From Pterois miles (Eukaryota; Chordata; Actinopteri; Perciformes; Scorpaenidae), in the NCBI GenBank assembly GCA_947000775.1, contig CAMQGK010000047.1, positions 1 to 64,000 of the forward strand: a stretch of DNA of 64,000 nt, read 5' to 3'. The notes under the pieces are model-generated. The model was given only the letters and a program-made list of their open reading frames with translations, made no database searches and was not told where the DNA came from. Both the position numbers and the translations under genes were made by a program. Numbering within the stretch: the first letter of the stretch is position 1; every line of letters begins with the position of its first letter. Positions 41,401-53,183 of the stretch are shown here, piece after piece.

Positions 41401-43839
41401 CACTGAACCACCTTCAGCTACACACTTTACACACTGGACTGATGTCATGTTTATATCTGTCAAAAAAACATAAATTCAACCATGTAACATGATCCTGTGT
41501 TCAGTCTCATACTGAGGTTTGTTAACATGAATCTTTTTCAATAGTAAATCAGTTGAAGGTTGTATAAAACACCATTATTTATTTGTATTTTTACAGAGAC
41601 TCAGACTGAGTGTTGCTGTAGTTCAGCGGCTCCTTTACATCTTTACAACAATGAAGAAATGCTGATTCCTGACAACGTCAGATGGATGACGGACCACAAG
41701 ACGGACAGAACGGAAGGAAACGACTGTGTTTTCATGGACGACGTAAGTAAGCTGCACTCTAAAGGAACATTTTGTCATTTTGGGAAATATGCATGTTGAT
41801 TTTCTAGCCAACACTTAGACAAGAAGATTGTTCCCACAGTAAATATGTAGCTGCAGCCAGCTTCAGTAGTGTCCAAGATGAAGCCTACACATGTTTTCCA
41901 GACTCATATAACCTGTGACACCACCGATCAATGCAGATTTATTTCAGCATGAATTAGTCTTCATAGTTGATCATTATAGCTGAAGTCTGGGAGTCACTGA
42001 CAGCAGACTAAGAGAAGGATCCACATTCCTGACTTGTTTCTGATCTCACAGGACAGGACTCTTCCCGGAGAGTGGACGACAACCGAACCACACCAAGCCA
42101 GCAGCATCACACAACCAGTCTGATGTGAGGAAGCTCCAGCACCACAGCAGTCCACTCAACACACTGAACCGCCTTCAGCACCATACTTTACACACTGGAC
42201 TGATCTCATGTTTATATCAGTCAAAAAAACATAAATTCAGCCATGTAACATGATCCTGTGTTCAGTCTCATACTGATGTTGGTTAACATGAATCTTCTTC
42301 AGTAGTAAATCAGTTGAAGGTTATATAAAACACCATTATTTATTTGTATTTTTACAGAGACTCAGACTGAGTGTTGCTGTAGTTCAGCGGCTCCTTTACA
42401 ACAATGAAGAAATGCTGATTCCCGACCAGGTCAGATGGATGACGGACCTCAAGACGGACAGAACGGACGGAAACGCCTGTGTTTTCATGGACGACGTAAG
42501 TAAGCTGCACATTAAAGGAACATTTTGTCATTTTGGGAAATATGAATATTTATTTTCTAGCCAACAGTTAGACAACAAGGTTGTTACCACTGTAAATATG
42601 TAGCTGCAGCCAGCTTCAGTAGTGTCCAAGATGAAGCCTACACATGTTTTCCAGACTCATATAACCTGTGACACCACTGATCAATGCAGATTTATTTCAA
42701 CATGAATTAGTCTTCATAGTTGATCATTATAGCTGAAGTCTGGGAGTCACTGACAGCAGACTAAGAGAAGGATCCACTTTCCTGACTTGTTTCTGATCTC
42801 ACAGGACAGGACTCTTCCCGGAGAGTGGACGACAACCGAACCACACCAAGCCAGCAGCATCACACAACCAGTCTGATGTGAGGAAGCTCCAGCACCACAG
42901 CAGTCCACTCAACACACTGAACCGCCTTCAGGTCTTCAGCTTTACATGCTGGACTGATCTCATGTTTATATTTGTCAAAAAAAGAAAAACTCAGCCATGT
43001 AACATGATCCTGTGTTCTGTCTCATACTGATGTTGGTTAACATGAATCTTCTTCAGTCATAAATCAGTTGAAGGTTATATAAAACACCATTATTTATTTG
43101 TATTTTTACAGAGACTCAGACTGAGTGTTGCTGTAGTTCAGCGGCTCCTTTACAACAATGAAGAAATGCTGATTCCCGACCAGGTCAGATGGATGACGGA
43201 CCACAAGACGGACAGAACGGACGGAAACGCCTGTGTTTTTATGGACGACGTAAGTAAGCTGCTCTCTAAGGGAACATTTTGTCATTTTGGGAAATATGAA
43301 TATTGATTTTATAGCCAACAGTTAGACAAGACGTTTGTTACCACTGTAAATATGTAGCTGCAGCCAGCTTCAGTAGTGTCAAAGATGAAGCCTACACATG
43401 TTTTCCAGACTCATATAACCTATGACACCACTGATCAATGCAGATTTATTTCAACATGAATTAGTCTTCATAGTTGATTATTATAGCTGAAGTCTGGGAG
43501 ACACTGACAGCAGACTAAGAGAAGGATCCAGATTTCTGACTTGTTTCTGATCTCACAGGACAGGACTCTTCCCGGAGAGTGGACATGAACCGAACCACAC
43601 CAAGCCAGCAGCATCACACAACCAGTCTGATGTGAGGAAGCTCCAGCACCACAGCAGTCCACTCAACACACTGAACCGCCTTCAGCTCCACACTTTACAC
43701 ACTGGACTGATCTCATGTTTATATGAGTCAAAAAAACATAAATTCAGCCATGTAACATGATCCTGTGTTCAGTCTCATACTGATGTTGGTTAACATGAAT
43801 CTTCTTCAGTAGTAAATCAGTTGAAGGTTATATAAAACA

Positions 43840-44520
43840 CCATATTTTTGTGTTTAGAGACTAGTGAGGTTGTGTTGGGGTTCAAAAAAGATGCAAGAGG
43901 AGAGGACCGCGGAAAGGCGGAGTAAAGTAAAAATAATAAGAATAGCCATAGTTGTAAAAATAAGTTGAAAAAAAGGTCGAAGAATTTGAGAGTGGATAAC
44001 GAACCAGAGAGAGTATGAAGAGCACAAAGTCCAAAGTTCCTTGTTAAAAATATTAATTTGTGTAATGATTTTGTTAATTTTTGGTTAAATTATTATTGTA
44101 TTTACAGAGACTAGATGAGTGTTGCTGTAGTTCAGCGGCTCCTTACAACATGAAGAATCTAAAGTAAATACGCGAAGGGGGTTAGATAATCTAAAAAATA
44201 AAAAATACCTTAAAAGAGCACTATATGCCAAAGCCAATGATCCGTTATAAATAAATGGAGACAGCAGATAAAAGCATTGATTTACAAGAAGGACTCTTCC
44301 CAGAGTGGAGACAACCGAACACAAGCAGAGAAATGGGGGGGGGTAAAGAGGGGGAGGGAGGTTGGGAGGGTGAATGGCTGGGTAAGTGTGTGGTCTATGG
44401 GTTTTTGGGGGGGAGGGGGGGGGGTGGGTGTGTGGTTGATAAAAGTAAAGTTGTTCCTGTTGTGTGGGTTAAGGAGCAATTCGAGAGGGGGGGTGCTTTT
44501 TTGCCCAAAAAAACATAAAT
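43840..44520 (+). repeat. Damaged repeat stretch, at least one unit
   Basis: Two broken exon A starts (near 43857 and 44108) and a partial exon B (GGACTCTTCCCAGAGTGGAG at 44293) are embedded in A-rich and G-rich filler, including G runs near 44337 and 44407. Normal repeat resumes at about 44520. The G-rich part creates long open frames on both strands that are not genes. Confidence 0.7.
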
Positions 44521-47500
44521 TAGCCATGTAACATGATCCTGTGTTCAGTCTCATACTGATGTTGGTTAACATGAATCTTCTTCAGTAGTAAATCAGTTGA
44601 AGGTTATATAAAACACCATTATTTATTTGTATTTTTACAGAGACTCAGACTGAGTGTTGCTGTAGTTCAGCGGCTCCTTTACAACAATGAAGAAATGCTG
44701 ATTCCCGACCAGGTCAGATGGATGACGGACCACAAGACGGACAGAACGGACGGAAACGCCTGTGTTTTCATGGACGACGTAAGTAAGCTGCACTCGAAAG
44801 GAACATTTTGTCATTTTGGGAAATATGCATATTGATTTTCTAGCCAACAGTTAGACAAGAAGATTGTTACCGCAGTAAATATGTAGCTGCAGCCAGCTTC
44901 AGTAGTGTCCAAGATGAAGCCTACACATGTTTTCCAGACTCATGTAATCTTTGACACCGCTGATTAATGCAGATTTATTTCAACATGAATTAGTCTTCGT
45001 AGTTGATTATTATAGCTGACTCTCTTTGAGACACTGACAGCAGACTAAGAGAAGGATCCACATTCCTGACTTGTTTCTGATCTCACAGGACAGGACTCTT
45101 CCCGGAGAGTGGACGACAACAGAACCACACCAAGCCAGCAGCATCACACAAGCAGTCTGATGTGAGGAAGCTCCAGCACCACAGCAGTCCACTCAACACA
45201 CTGAACCGCCTTCAGCACCACACTTTACACACTGGACTGATCTCATGTTTATATCAGTCAAAAAAACATAAATTCAGCCATGTAACATGATCCTGTGTTC
45301 AGTCTCATACTGATGTTGGTTAACATGAATCTTCTTCAGTAGTAAATCAGTTGAAGGTTATATAAAACACCATTATTTATTTGTATTTTTACTGAGACTC
45401 AGACTGAGTGTTGCTGTAGTTCAGGAGCTCCTTTACACCTTTGCAACAATGAAGAAATGCTGATTCCCGACCAGGTCAGATGGATGACGGACCACAAGAC
45501 GGACAGAACGGACGGAAACGCCTGTGTTTTTATGGACGACGTAAGTAAGCTGCATTCGAAAGGAACATTTTGTCATTTTGGGAAATATGCATATTGATTT
45601 TCTAGCCAACAGTTAGACAAGAAGATTGTTACCGCAGTAAATATGTAGCTGCAGCCAGCTTCAGTAGTGTCCAAGATGAAGCCTACACATGTTTTCCAGA
45701 CTCATGTAATCTTTGACACCGCTAATTAATGCAGATATATTTCAACATGAATTAGTCTTCGTAGTTGATTATTATAGCTGACTCTCTTTGAGACACTGAC
45801 AGCAGACTTAGAGAAGGATCCACATTCCTGACTTGTTTCTGATCTCACAGGACAGGACTCTTCCCGGAGAGTGGACATGAACCGAACCACACCAAGCCAG
45901 CAGCATCACACAACCAGTCTGATGTGAGGAAGTTCCAGCACCACAGCAGTCCACTCAACACACTGAACCACCTTCAGCTCTTCAGCTTTACACGCTGGAC
46001 TGATCTCATGTTTATATTAGTCAAAAAAACATAAATTCAGCCATGTAACATGATCCTGTGTTCAGTCTCAGACTGATTTTGGTTAACATGAATCTTCTTC
46101 AGTAGTAAATCAGTTGAAGGTTATATAAAACACCATTATTTATTTGTATTTTTACAGAGACTCAGACTGAGTGTTGCTGTAGTTCAGCGGCTCCTTTACA
46201 ACAATGAAGAAATGCTGATTCCCGACCAGGTCAGATGGATGACGGACCTCAAGACGGACAGAACGGACGGAAACGCCTGTGTTTTCATGGACGACGTAAG
46301 TAAGCTGCACATTAAAGGAACATTTTGTCATTTTGGGAAATATGAATATTTATTTTCTAGCCAACAGTTAGACAAGAAGGTTGGTACCACTGTAAATATG
46401 TAGCTGCAGCCAGCTTCAGTAGTGTCCAAGATGAAGCCTACACATGTTTTCCAGACTCATATAACCTGTGACACCACTGATCAATGCAGATTTATTTCAA
46501 CATGAATTAGTCTTCATAGTTGATTATTATAGCTGAAGTCTGGGAGACACTGACAGCAGACTAACAGAAGGATCCAGATTCCTGACTTGTTTCTGATCTC
46601 ACAGGACAGGACTCTTCCCGGAGAGTGGACGACAACCGAACCACACCAAGCCAGCAGCATCACACAACCAGTCTGATGTGAGGAAGCTCCAGCACCACAG
46701 CAGTCCACTCAACACACTGAACCGCCTTCAGCACCATACTTTGCACACTGGACTGAGCTTCAGCACCACAGCAGTCCACTCAACACACTGAACCACCTTC
46801 AGCTCCACACTTTACACACTGGACTGATCTCATGTTTATATTAGTCAAAAAAACATAAACTCAGCCATGTAACATGATCCTGTGTTCAGTCTCATACTGA
46901 TGTTTGTTAACATGAATCTTCTTCAGTAGTAAATCAGTTGAAGGTTATATAAAACACCATTATTTATTTGTATTTTTACAGAGACTCAGACTGAGTGTTG
47001 CTGTAGTTCAGCGGCTCCTTTACAACAATGAAGAAATGCTGATTCCCGACCAGGTCAGATGGATGACGGACCACAAGACGGACAGAACGGACGGAAACGC
47101 CTGTGTTTTCCTGGACGACCTAAGTAAGCTGCTCTCTAAAGGAAAATTTTTTCCTTTTGGGAAATATGCATATTGATTTTCTAGCCAACACTTAGACAAG
47201 AAGATTGTTCCCACAGTAAATATGTAGCTGCAGCCAGCTTCAGTAGTGTCCAAGATGAAGCCTACACATGTTTTCCAGACTCATATAACCTGTGACACCA
47301 CTGATCAATGCAGATTTATTTCAACATGAATTAGTCTTCATAGTTGATCATTATAGCTGAATCTCTGGGAGTCACTGACAGCAGACTAAGAGAAGGATCC
47401 ACATTCCTGACTTGTTTCTGATCTCACAGGACAGGACTCTTCCCGGAGAGTGGACGACAACAGAACCACACCAAGCCAGCAGCATCACACAACCAGTCTG

Positions 47501-49768
47501 ATGTGAGGAAGCTCCAGCACCACAGCAGTCCACTCAACACACTGAACCGCCTTCAGCACCACACTTTACACACTGGACTGATCTCATGTTTATATCAGTC
47601 AAAAAAACATAAATTCAGCCATGTAACATGATCCTGTGTTCAGTCTCATACTGATGTTGGTTAACATGAATCTTCTTCAGTAGTAAATCAGTTGAAGTTT
47701 ATATAAAACACCATTATTTATTAGTGTTTGTACAGAGACTCAGACTGAGTGTTGCTGTAGTTCAGCGGCTCCTTTACAACAATGAAGAAATGCTGATTCC
47801 CGACCAGGTCAGATGGATGACGGACCTCAAGACGGACAGAACGGACGGAAACGCCTGTGTTTTCATGGACGACGCAAGTAAGCTGCACATTAAAGGAACA
47901 TTTTGTCATTTTGGGAAATATGAATATTGATTTTCTAGCCAACAGTTAGACAACAAGGTTGGTACCACTGTAAATATGTAGCTGCAGCCAGCTTCAGTAG
48001 TGTCCAAGATGAAGCCTACACATGTTTTCCAGACTCATGTAATCTTTGACACCGCTGATTAATGCAGATTTATTTCAACATGAATTAGTCTTCGTAGTTG
48101 ATTATTATAGCTGACTCTCTTTGAGACACTGACAGCAGACTAAGAGAAGGATCCAGATTCCTGACTTGTTTCTGATCTCACAGGACAGGACTCTTCCCGG
48201 AGAGTGGACGACAACCGAACCACACCAAGCCAGCAGCATCACACAACCAGTCTGATGTGAGGAAGCTCCAGCACCACAGCAGTCCACTTAACACACTGAA
48301 CCGCCTTCAGCTCCACGCTTTACACACTGGACTGATGTCATGTTTATATCAGCTCAAAAAAACATAAATTCAGCCATGTAACATGATCCTGTGTTCAGTC
48401 TCATACTGATGTTGGTTAACATGAATCTTCTTCAGTAGTAAATCAGTTGAAGGTTATATAAAACACCATTATTTATTTGTATTTTTACAGCGACTCAGAC
48501 TGAGTGTTGCTGTAGTTCAGCGGCTCCTTTACATCTTTACAACAATGAAGAAATGCTGATTCCCGACCAGGTCAGATGGATGACGGACCACAAGACGGAC
48601 AGAACGGACGGAAACGCGTGTGTTTTCCTGGACGACCTAAGTAAGCTGCTCTCTAAAGGAACATTTTGTCGTTTTGGGACATATGCATATTGATTTTCTA
48701 GCCAACACTTAGACAAGAAGATTGTTCCCACAGTAAATATGTAGCTGCAGCCAGCTTCAGTAGTGTCCAAGATGAAGCCTACACATGTTTTCCAGACTCA
48801 TATAACCTGTGACACTACTGATCAATGCAGATTTATTTCAACATGAATTAATCTTCATAGTTGATTATTATAGCTGAAGTCTGGGAGACACTGACAGCAG
48901 ACTAACAGAAGGATCCACATTCCTGACTTGTTTCTGATCTCACAGGACAGGACTCTTCCCGGAGAGTGGACGACAACCGAACCACACCAAGCCAGCAGCA
49001 TCACACAACCAGTCTGATGTGAGGAAGCTCCAGCACCACAGCAGTCCACTCAACACACTGAACCGCCTTCAGCACCATACTTTACACACTGGACTGAGCT
49101 CCAGCACCACAGCAGTCCACTCAACACACTGAACCACCTTCAGCTCCACACTTTACACACTGGACTGATCTCATGTTTATATCAGTCAAAAAAACAACAA
49201 CTCAGCCATGTAACATGATCCTGTGTTTAGTCTCATACTGATGTTTGTTAACATGAATCTTCTTCAGTAGTAAATCAGTTGAAGGTTATATAAAACACCA
49301 TTATTTATTTGTATTTTTATAGATACTCAGACTGAGTGTTGCTGTAGTTCAGCGGCTCCTTTACAACATTGAAGAAATGCTGATTCCCGACCAGGTCAGA
49401 TGGATGACGGACCACAAGACGGACAGAACATACGGAAGCGCCTGTGTTTTCTTGGAGTAAGTAAGTAAGCTGCACATTAAAGGAACATTTTGTCATTTTG
49501 GGAAATATGAATATTGATTTTCTAGCCAACAGTTCGACAAGAAGATTGTCACCACTGTAAATATGTAGCTGCAGCCAGCTTCAGTAGTATCAAAGATGAA
49601 GCCTACACATGTTTTCCAGACTCATAACCTGTGACACCACTGATCAATGCAGATTTATTTCAACATGAATTAGTCTTCATAGTTGATTATTATAGCTGAA
49701 TCTCTTGGAGTCACTGACAGCAGCCTAAGAGAAGAATCCACATTCCTGACTTGTTTCTGATCTCACAG

Positions 49769-49841
49769 GACAGGACTCTTCCCGGAGAGTGGACGACAAC
49801 CGAACCACACCAAGCCAGCAGCATCACACAGCCAGTCTGAT
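49769..49841 (+). CDS. Exon B of the last, most ancestral-looking unit of array 1
   Basis: 73-bp segment between TGATCTCACAG and GAT|GTGAGG. The open frame starts at the second base (TGLFPESGRQPNHTKP...) and ends in phase 0, so it can be joined to exon A at 50076, about 234 bp downstream, without a frame break. It belongs to the unit directly next to the non-repeat 3' flank and is probably closest to the founder gene. The product is unrecognised and whether it is translated is uncertain. Confidence 0.4.
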
Positions 49842-50075
49842 GTGAGGAAGCTCCAGCACCACAGCAGTCCACTCAACACACTGAACCGCCTTCAGCTATT
49901 CAGCTTTATACGCTGGACTGATCTCATGTTTATATCAGTCAAAAAAACAACAACTCAGCCATGTAACATGATCCTGTGTTCAGTCTCAGACTGATTTTGG
50001 TTAACATGAATCTTCTTCAGTAGTAAATCAGTTGAAGGTTATATAAAACACCATTATTTATTGGTGTTTTTACAG

Positions 50076-50213
50076 AGACTCAGACATAGTGTTGCTGTAG
50101 TTCAGTGGCTCCTTTACAACGATGAAGAAATGCTGATTCCTGACCAGGTCAGATGGATGACGGACCACAAGACGGACAGAACGGAAGGAAACGTCTGTGT
50201 TTACGTGGACGAC
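50076..50213 (+). CDS. Exon A of the last unit of array 1, probable founder-like copy
   Basis: 138 bp, phase 0 at both ends, with a good acceptor (GTGTTTTTACAG) and a GAC|GTAAGTAAG donor. It encodes 46 residues, starting RLRHSVAVVQWLLYND and ending GNVCVYVDD. It differs from array copies at several codons (H for L, W for R, D for N, E for D, V for A, Y and V near the end). That makes it the most diverged intact copy and a plausible founder or frozen end copy. It is followed by a 175-bp intron and then by exon C, which keeps the frame. I do not recognise the family. The frame is rich in polar and acidic residues and has no obvious membrane segment. Confidence 0.5.
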
Positions 50214-50451
50214 GTAAGTAAGCTGCACTCTAAAGGAACATTTTGTCTCTTTGGTAAATATGCATATTGATTTTCTAGCCAACAGTTCGACAAGAAGATT
50301 GTTACCACTGTAAATATGTAGCCACAGCCAGCTTCAGTAGTGCTTTACTATTGTGTTAAACCATGTGCATGTTTCTGCTCCTGTACAGACGGACTGCGAC
50401 ATTATCATCTGCTGCAGAGAAGACATTGAACACGGTCATTCACTGGATATA

Positions 50452-50540
50452 CAGTCGTGGTCAGAAGTTTACATACACTTGTAAAGAACATAATGTCATG
50501 GCTCTCTTGAAGTTCCAGTTATTTCTACAACTCTGATTTT
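50452..50540 (+). repeat. Left terminal inverted repeat of the Tc1 element
   Basis: 89 bp matching the reverse complement of 51351-51439 with only a few differences, for example GTGGTCAGAAG against GTGGACAAAAG. Confidence 0.92.
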
Positions 50541-50618
50541 GTGAGTGATTTTGAGTGACTACAGCTGGTGACATCTCTGAGGCCATTTAAATAGGGCTCA
50601 TTGGATACAAACGCTACA

Positions 50619-51297
50619 ATGGGAAAGTCAAAGGGGCTCAGCACAGATCTGAAAAAGGGAATCATTGACTTGAACATGTCAGGAAAGTCACTTGGAGCCA
50701 TTTCAAAACAGCTGCAGGTCCCAAGAACAACAGTGCAAACAATTGTTTGTAAGTATCAAGTGCATGGCACTGTTCTGTCACTGCCACGATCAGGAAGAAA
50801 ATGCAAGCTATCACCTGCTGCTGAGAGAAAATTGGTCAGGAGGGTGATGAGTCAACCGAGAACCACCAAAAAGCAGATCTGCCAAGAATTAGCAGCTGCT
50901 GGAACACAGGTGTCCGAGTCCACAGTCAAGCGTGTTTTGCATCGCCATGGACTGAGAGGCTGCCGTGTAAGAAGGAAGACCTAGCTCCAAGAGAGGCACC
51001 TTAAGGCTCCACTGAAGTTTGCTGCTGATCACATGGACAAAGATAAGACCTTCTGGAGGAAAGTTCTGTGGTCAGACCAAACAGAAATCAAGCTGTTTGG
51101 CCACAATGCCCAGCAATATGTTTGGAGGAGAAAAGGTGAGGCCTTTAACCCCAAGAACACCAAGCCAACAAATTGAACTGAACTGCACCAATTCTGTCAA
51201 GATGAGTGGTCAAAGATTCAACCAGAAGCTTGTGGATGGCTACCAAAAGTCCTTAATTGAAGTGAAAATGGCCAAGGGACATGTAACCAAATATTAG
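50619..51297 (+). pseudogene. Tc1 transposase remnant, DNA-binding domain plus broken catalytic domain
   Basis: Translation from the ATG at 50619 gives MGKSKGLSTDLKKGIIDLN and continues with the paired-like helix-turn-helix region typical of fish Tc1 transposases (AISKQLQVPRTTVQTIV), a basic linker, then the second HTH (STVKRVLHRHGLRG). TAG at 50982-50984 ends this frame. The same frame continues beyond it with FWRKVLWSDQTEIKLFG, the region of the first catalytic Asp of the DDE triad, to about 51160. It then jumps to the C-terminal region (ELHQFCQDEWSKIQPE, in another frame). The stretch with the second Asp and the Glu is deleted. It cannot encode active transposase. Confidence 0.93.
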
Positions 51298-51350
51298 CAT
51301 TGCTGTTTGTATATTTTTGAGTATCTGTTCAAATCACTCTATCAGAGAGA

Positions 51351-51439
51351 AAAATCAGAGTTGTAGAAATAACTGGAAACTCAAGAGAGCCATGACATTA
51401 TGTTCTTTACAAGTGTATGTAAACTTTTGTCCACGACTG
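51351..51439 (-). repeat. Right terminal inverted repeat of the Tc1 element
   Basis: 89-bp inverted partner of 50452-50540, ending CCACGACTG immediately before the TA duplication. Confidence 0.92.
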
Positions 51440-51471
51440 TAGGAGTCGCCACGTTCTCTAGAACAACAACG

Positions 51472-52527
51472 GTAATATCTTCACTTCAGTCTTTTTTTTT
51501 TTTTTTTTTTTAATTTCAAGCCAAGCATCTCAGTATCATGTTTGACAACAGGTTGGCAGCCGCCAAAACACAGGACACATTAGCGTTTTTGTGAAATATC
51601 TCTGTTAACGGGACAAAGAAATGTGTCCTAATTAATCTAAGTAAAGTCACAGGACTCTGGTGCTGGCGTTTTGTCACTCCAGTCTGCCCGGGGCTTTAGG
51701 AGCACATGCTGGTGCTTCCACATCACCGCCTACCTCTGAATTAGCTTTGGCTGTCTGTATATACACTGGGTTTGTGTAATCACTGGTGTTACAAGCTTGG
51801 CTTAGCCGTGAGACCTTGTTACTTTAATCAATCAGAGACAAGAAACTGACAGAGAAAGTAGGTCCTTTTTAATCTTTAGAAATACTTTTTGCAGGTTGAA
51901 CACAAAGCCTGTCCCATAAAGCAGGATTATGATCTGCCTCAAGTTTCTCACCAAAAAAAACAATTTTACCAGATTGAACACATCATAATGTCAGTAAGTG
52001 CAACAGTATTCTGTATGTTAGCTGTTATTTATCCAAGCAGGACTGTGCTGCCAACCGGCTGCTAACAGCTAAGGTTACTCGCTCTCCTCCTGCCGGTTTC
52101 AACACGGATTTGTTGGACCGTGTGGCATTATCTGGGAAGTTTTCTATGAGCCCCGGGACGGCGCTGGTCTCGAGCCCTGATCCCTGGTATCTGCAGTACC
52201 TTAGAAAAATGAGCAGCACCACATTTTTGACTTGGCACCAAAGTATCAGGCCCCTAACTCTGTAATCCAGGTCTCCGTTGTATGTAAATAGTAATAAGCT
52301 GTTGTTTTCATTCTCACAGCACAGTGAGATGTCCATGCATTAGCAGAAGTAGATGTCAAGGTTTTGCTGTACAAAACATGAGTTAACAGCCCTCCTAGAT
52401 GCTTCCAGAGCATGATGTCATAATTTAGGGTTATTTTATAATCTGTTCATTCATTCATGGTTTGTGACAGCTTGAACCTCTCTGTTGTTTCTTATTTATT
52501 AATTATCATGTGTCTTCTTACCACTAG
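51472..52527. other. Non-repeat stretch, no gene recognised
   Basis: Begins with the exon C donor (GTAATA), followed by a T run at 51492-51511. Open frames here, the longest on the minus strand at 52025-52336, show no family resemblance and no convincing splice context. It may be the intron between exon C and the ILF3-like exon at 52528, ending in TTCTTACCACTAG. Confidence 0.5.
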
Positions 52528-52909
52528 CCTCCTCCAATGCGCCACCGCTCCATGTGCGTCTTCATGAACGACGACCGCCACGTTATGGCCAAACACTCTG
52601 TCATCTACCCAACAACCCAACTCAGGAGCAGCTGGAAAGCGACCTCCAAGTCTGACTCTGAGCGGGCGCGGACACTGATAAGGAAAGGTGAGGAGGTGTC
52701 AGCAACGTCATTCCTCATGTTCAGTTGGTAGAAAGTGGGCCAAGTAGTAAGAAGTATTGTATCTGCTGTGTGTTTTTGGTAGTGAGCGCAGAGATCAGGC
52801 CACCCGCTCTCTGTGTGGCGTAATGAGGGTGGGCCTTGTTGCCAAGGGCCTGCTACTGAACGGGGACCTGGACCTGGAGGTGGTGTTCTTTTGCAAGGAA
52901 AAGCCTACA
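52528..52909 (+). pseudogene. ILF3/NF90-like DZF-protein fragment, two exons, frameshifted
   Basis: Exon 1 (52528-52687) follows CCACTAG and contains an ATG at 52537. Its translation includes FMNDDRHVMAKHSVIYPT, the N-terminal signature of ILF3/STRBP double-stranded-RNA-binding proteins. After YPT an insertion of about 8 bp shifts the frame: the expected TQEQLE continues in another frame, and a second shift is needed to reach SDSERA. The exon ends at AAAG|GTGAGG. Exon 2 (52792-52909, after GAGCGCAG) encodes ATRSLCGVMRVGLVAKGLLL and GDLDLEVVFFCKEKPT, the start of the DZF domain. It matches ILF3 more closely than STRBP or ZFR. Similarity stops after KPT; the rest of DZF and both dsRBDs are absent. 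Retained introns show a genomic duplicate, not a processed copy. Known role of the family: dsRNA binding with ILF2 in transcription, mRNA stability and antiviral regulation. Confidence 0.85.
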
Positions 52910-52985
52910 GTCATTGTGGACCCTCACGATGGCGTAACGCGTTGACCCTGGGGTCACACCTCTGGCAGGCTGAAAAAAGCGAGTT

Positions 52986-53183
52986 GTGTCAGCGTTGGTG
53001 GGAAACCACACTTTGCCATTTCTCCCAGTCCACCCGGATCCAGGATCCTCTGCGTCCTCCTCGCCTTCAGCTGAAGAGGATGATGAGAGCGCCACAACAA
53101 AATCGGGATCTGACTCTCCTGAGTGGATGGTGTCAGATGGAGGGGATGATGTGGAAGAGTCCAGGCTCCGTAATCACTTTTAG
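52986..53183 (+). CDS. Orphan acidic, serine-rich reading frame, possible C-terminal exon
   Basis: The frame opens after a stop at 52971 and ends at TAG 53181-53183. Its second half is Ser/Asp/Glu-rich (SSASSSPSAEEDDES, then SGSDSPEWMVSDGGDDVEES) and ends RLRNHF. Acidic serine clusters of this kind suggest disordered regions with casein-kinase-II sites. There is no ATG, so if it is real it would be a spliced terminal exon; a weak acceptor (CCTCTGGCAG) lies at about 52970. No family is recognised, and a chance frame in GC-richer DNA is possible. Confidence 0.25.
   Translation: MSALVGNHTLPFLPVHPDPGSSASSSPSAEEDDESATTKSGSDSPEWMVSDGGDDVEESRLRNHF

Larger units (their letters stand above)
1..50342 (+). 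repeat. Tandem array 1 of a ~755-bp unit carrying exon-like segments B and A
   Basis: Direct head-to-tail array, open at the left window edge. Unit spacing is mostly 751-763 bp, with 816-833 bp in units that hold an extra 71-bp internal duplication. Each unit reads: intron, exon B (73 bp), intron, exon A (138 bp), intron. Exon A starts lie at 578, 1331, 2086, 2848, 3601, 4362, 5113, 5858, 6421, 7183, 7945, 8698, 9453, 10215, 10968, 11729, 12554, 13334, 14096, 14850, 15604, 16357, 17119, 17951, 18705, 19467, 20854, 21608, 22821, 23575, 24338, 25154, 25916, 26678, 27432, 28186, 28939, 29701, 30533, 31288, 32051, 32812, 33573, 34328, 35471, 36225, 36988, 37741, 38494, 39256, 40010, 40764, 41597, 42358, 43112, 44641, 45395, 46158, 46982, 47736, 48491, 49323 and 50076, plus broken copies near 20111, 22290, 35069, 43857 and 44108. 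Copies look well over 90% identical by eye. Whether any copy is transcribed cannot be seen. Confidence 0.97.
50452..51439 (+). mobile_element. Tc1/mariner element, internally deleted, 988 bp
   Basis: Bounded by inverted repeats starting CAGTCGTGG, inside a duplicated TA target site (50450-50451 and 51440-51441). At 988 bp it is well short of the roughly 1.6 kb usual for full-length fish Tc1 elements. It carries the N-terminal DNA-binding part of a transposase and a short C-terminal piece, but the middle is missing. It should be non-autonomous. The inverted repeats are still very similar, so it may be fairly young. It lies within exon C of the array-associated gene. Confidence 0.95.
50389..51471 (+). 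pseudogene. Exon C of the array gene, split by a Tc1 insertion
   Basis: An acceptor (TTTCTGCTCCTGTACAG) ends at 50388. The exon then runs in phase 0 for 21 codons (TDCDIIICCREDIEHGHSLD, then I) to a TA at 50450-50451. A Tc1 element occupies 50452-51439, flanked by the duplicated TA. Host sequence continues at 51442 for 10 codons (GVATFSRTTT) to ACG|GTAATA. Without the transposon the exon would be 93 bp, phase 0-0 and stop-free, and it directly follows exon A in phase. With the element in place the exon is disrupted unless the transposon is spliced out. The family is unrecognised. Confidence 0.55.

Noticed and set aside
44255..44572. Overlapping long frames on both strands
   Set aside because: They sit in the G-rich damaged patch, are low in complexity, and depend on homopolymer runs that are probably consensus errors.
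1..50342. CRISPR array or bacterial repeat
   Set aside because: The period is ~755 bp with no short repeat and unique spacer alternation, and the context is vertebrate with introns and a Tc1 element.
52853..53095. Minus-strand frame over the ILF3-like exon 2
   Set aside because: The plus strand has clear family similarity here; the minus-strand product has none.
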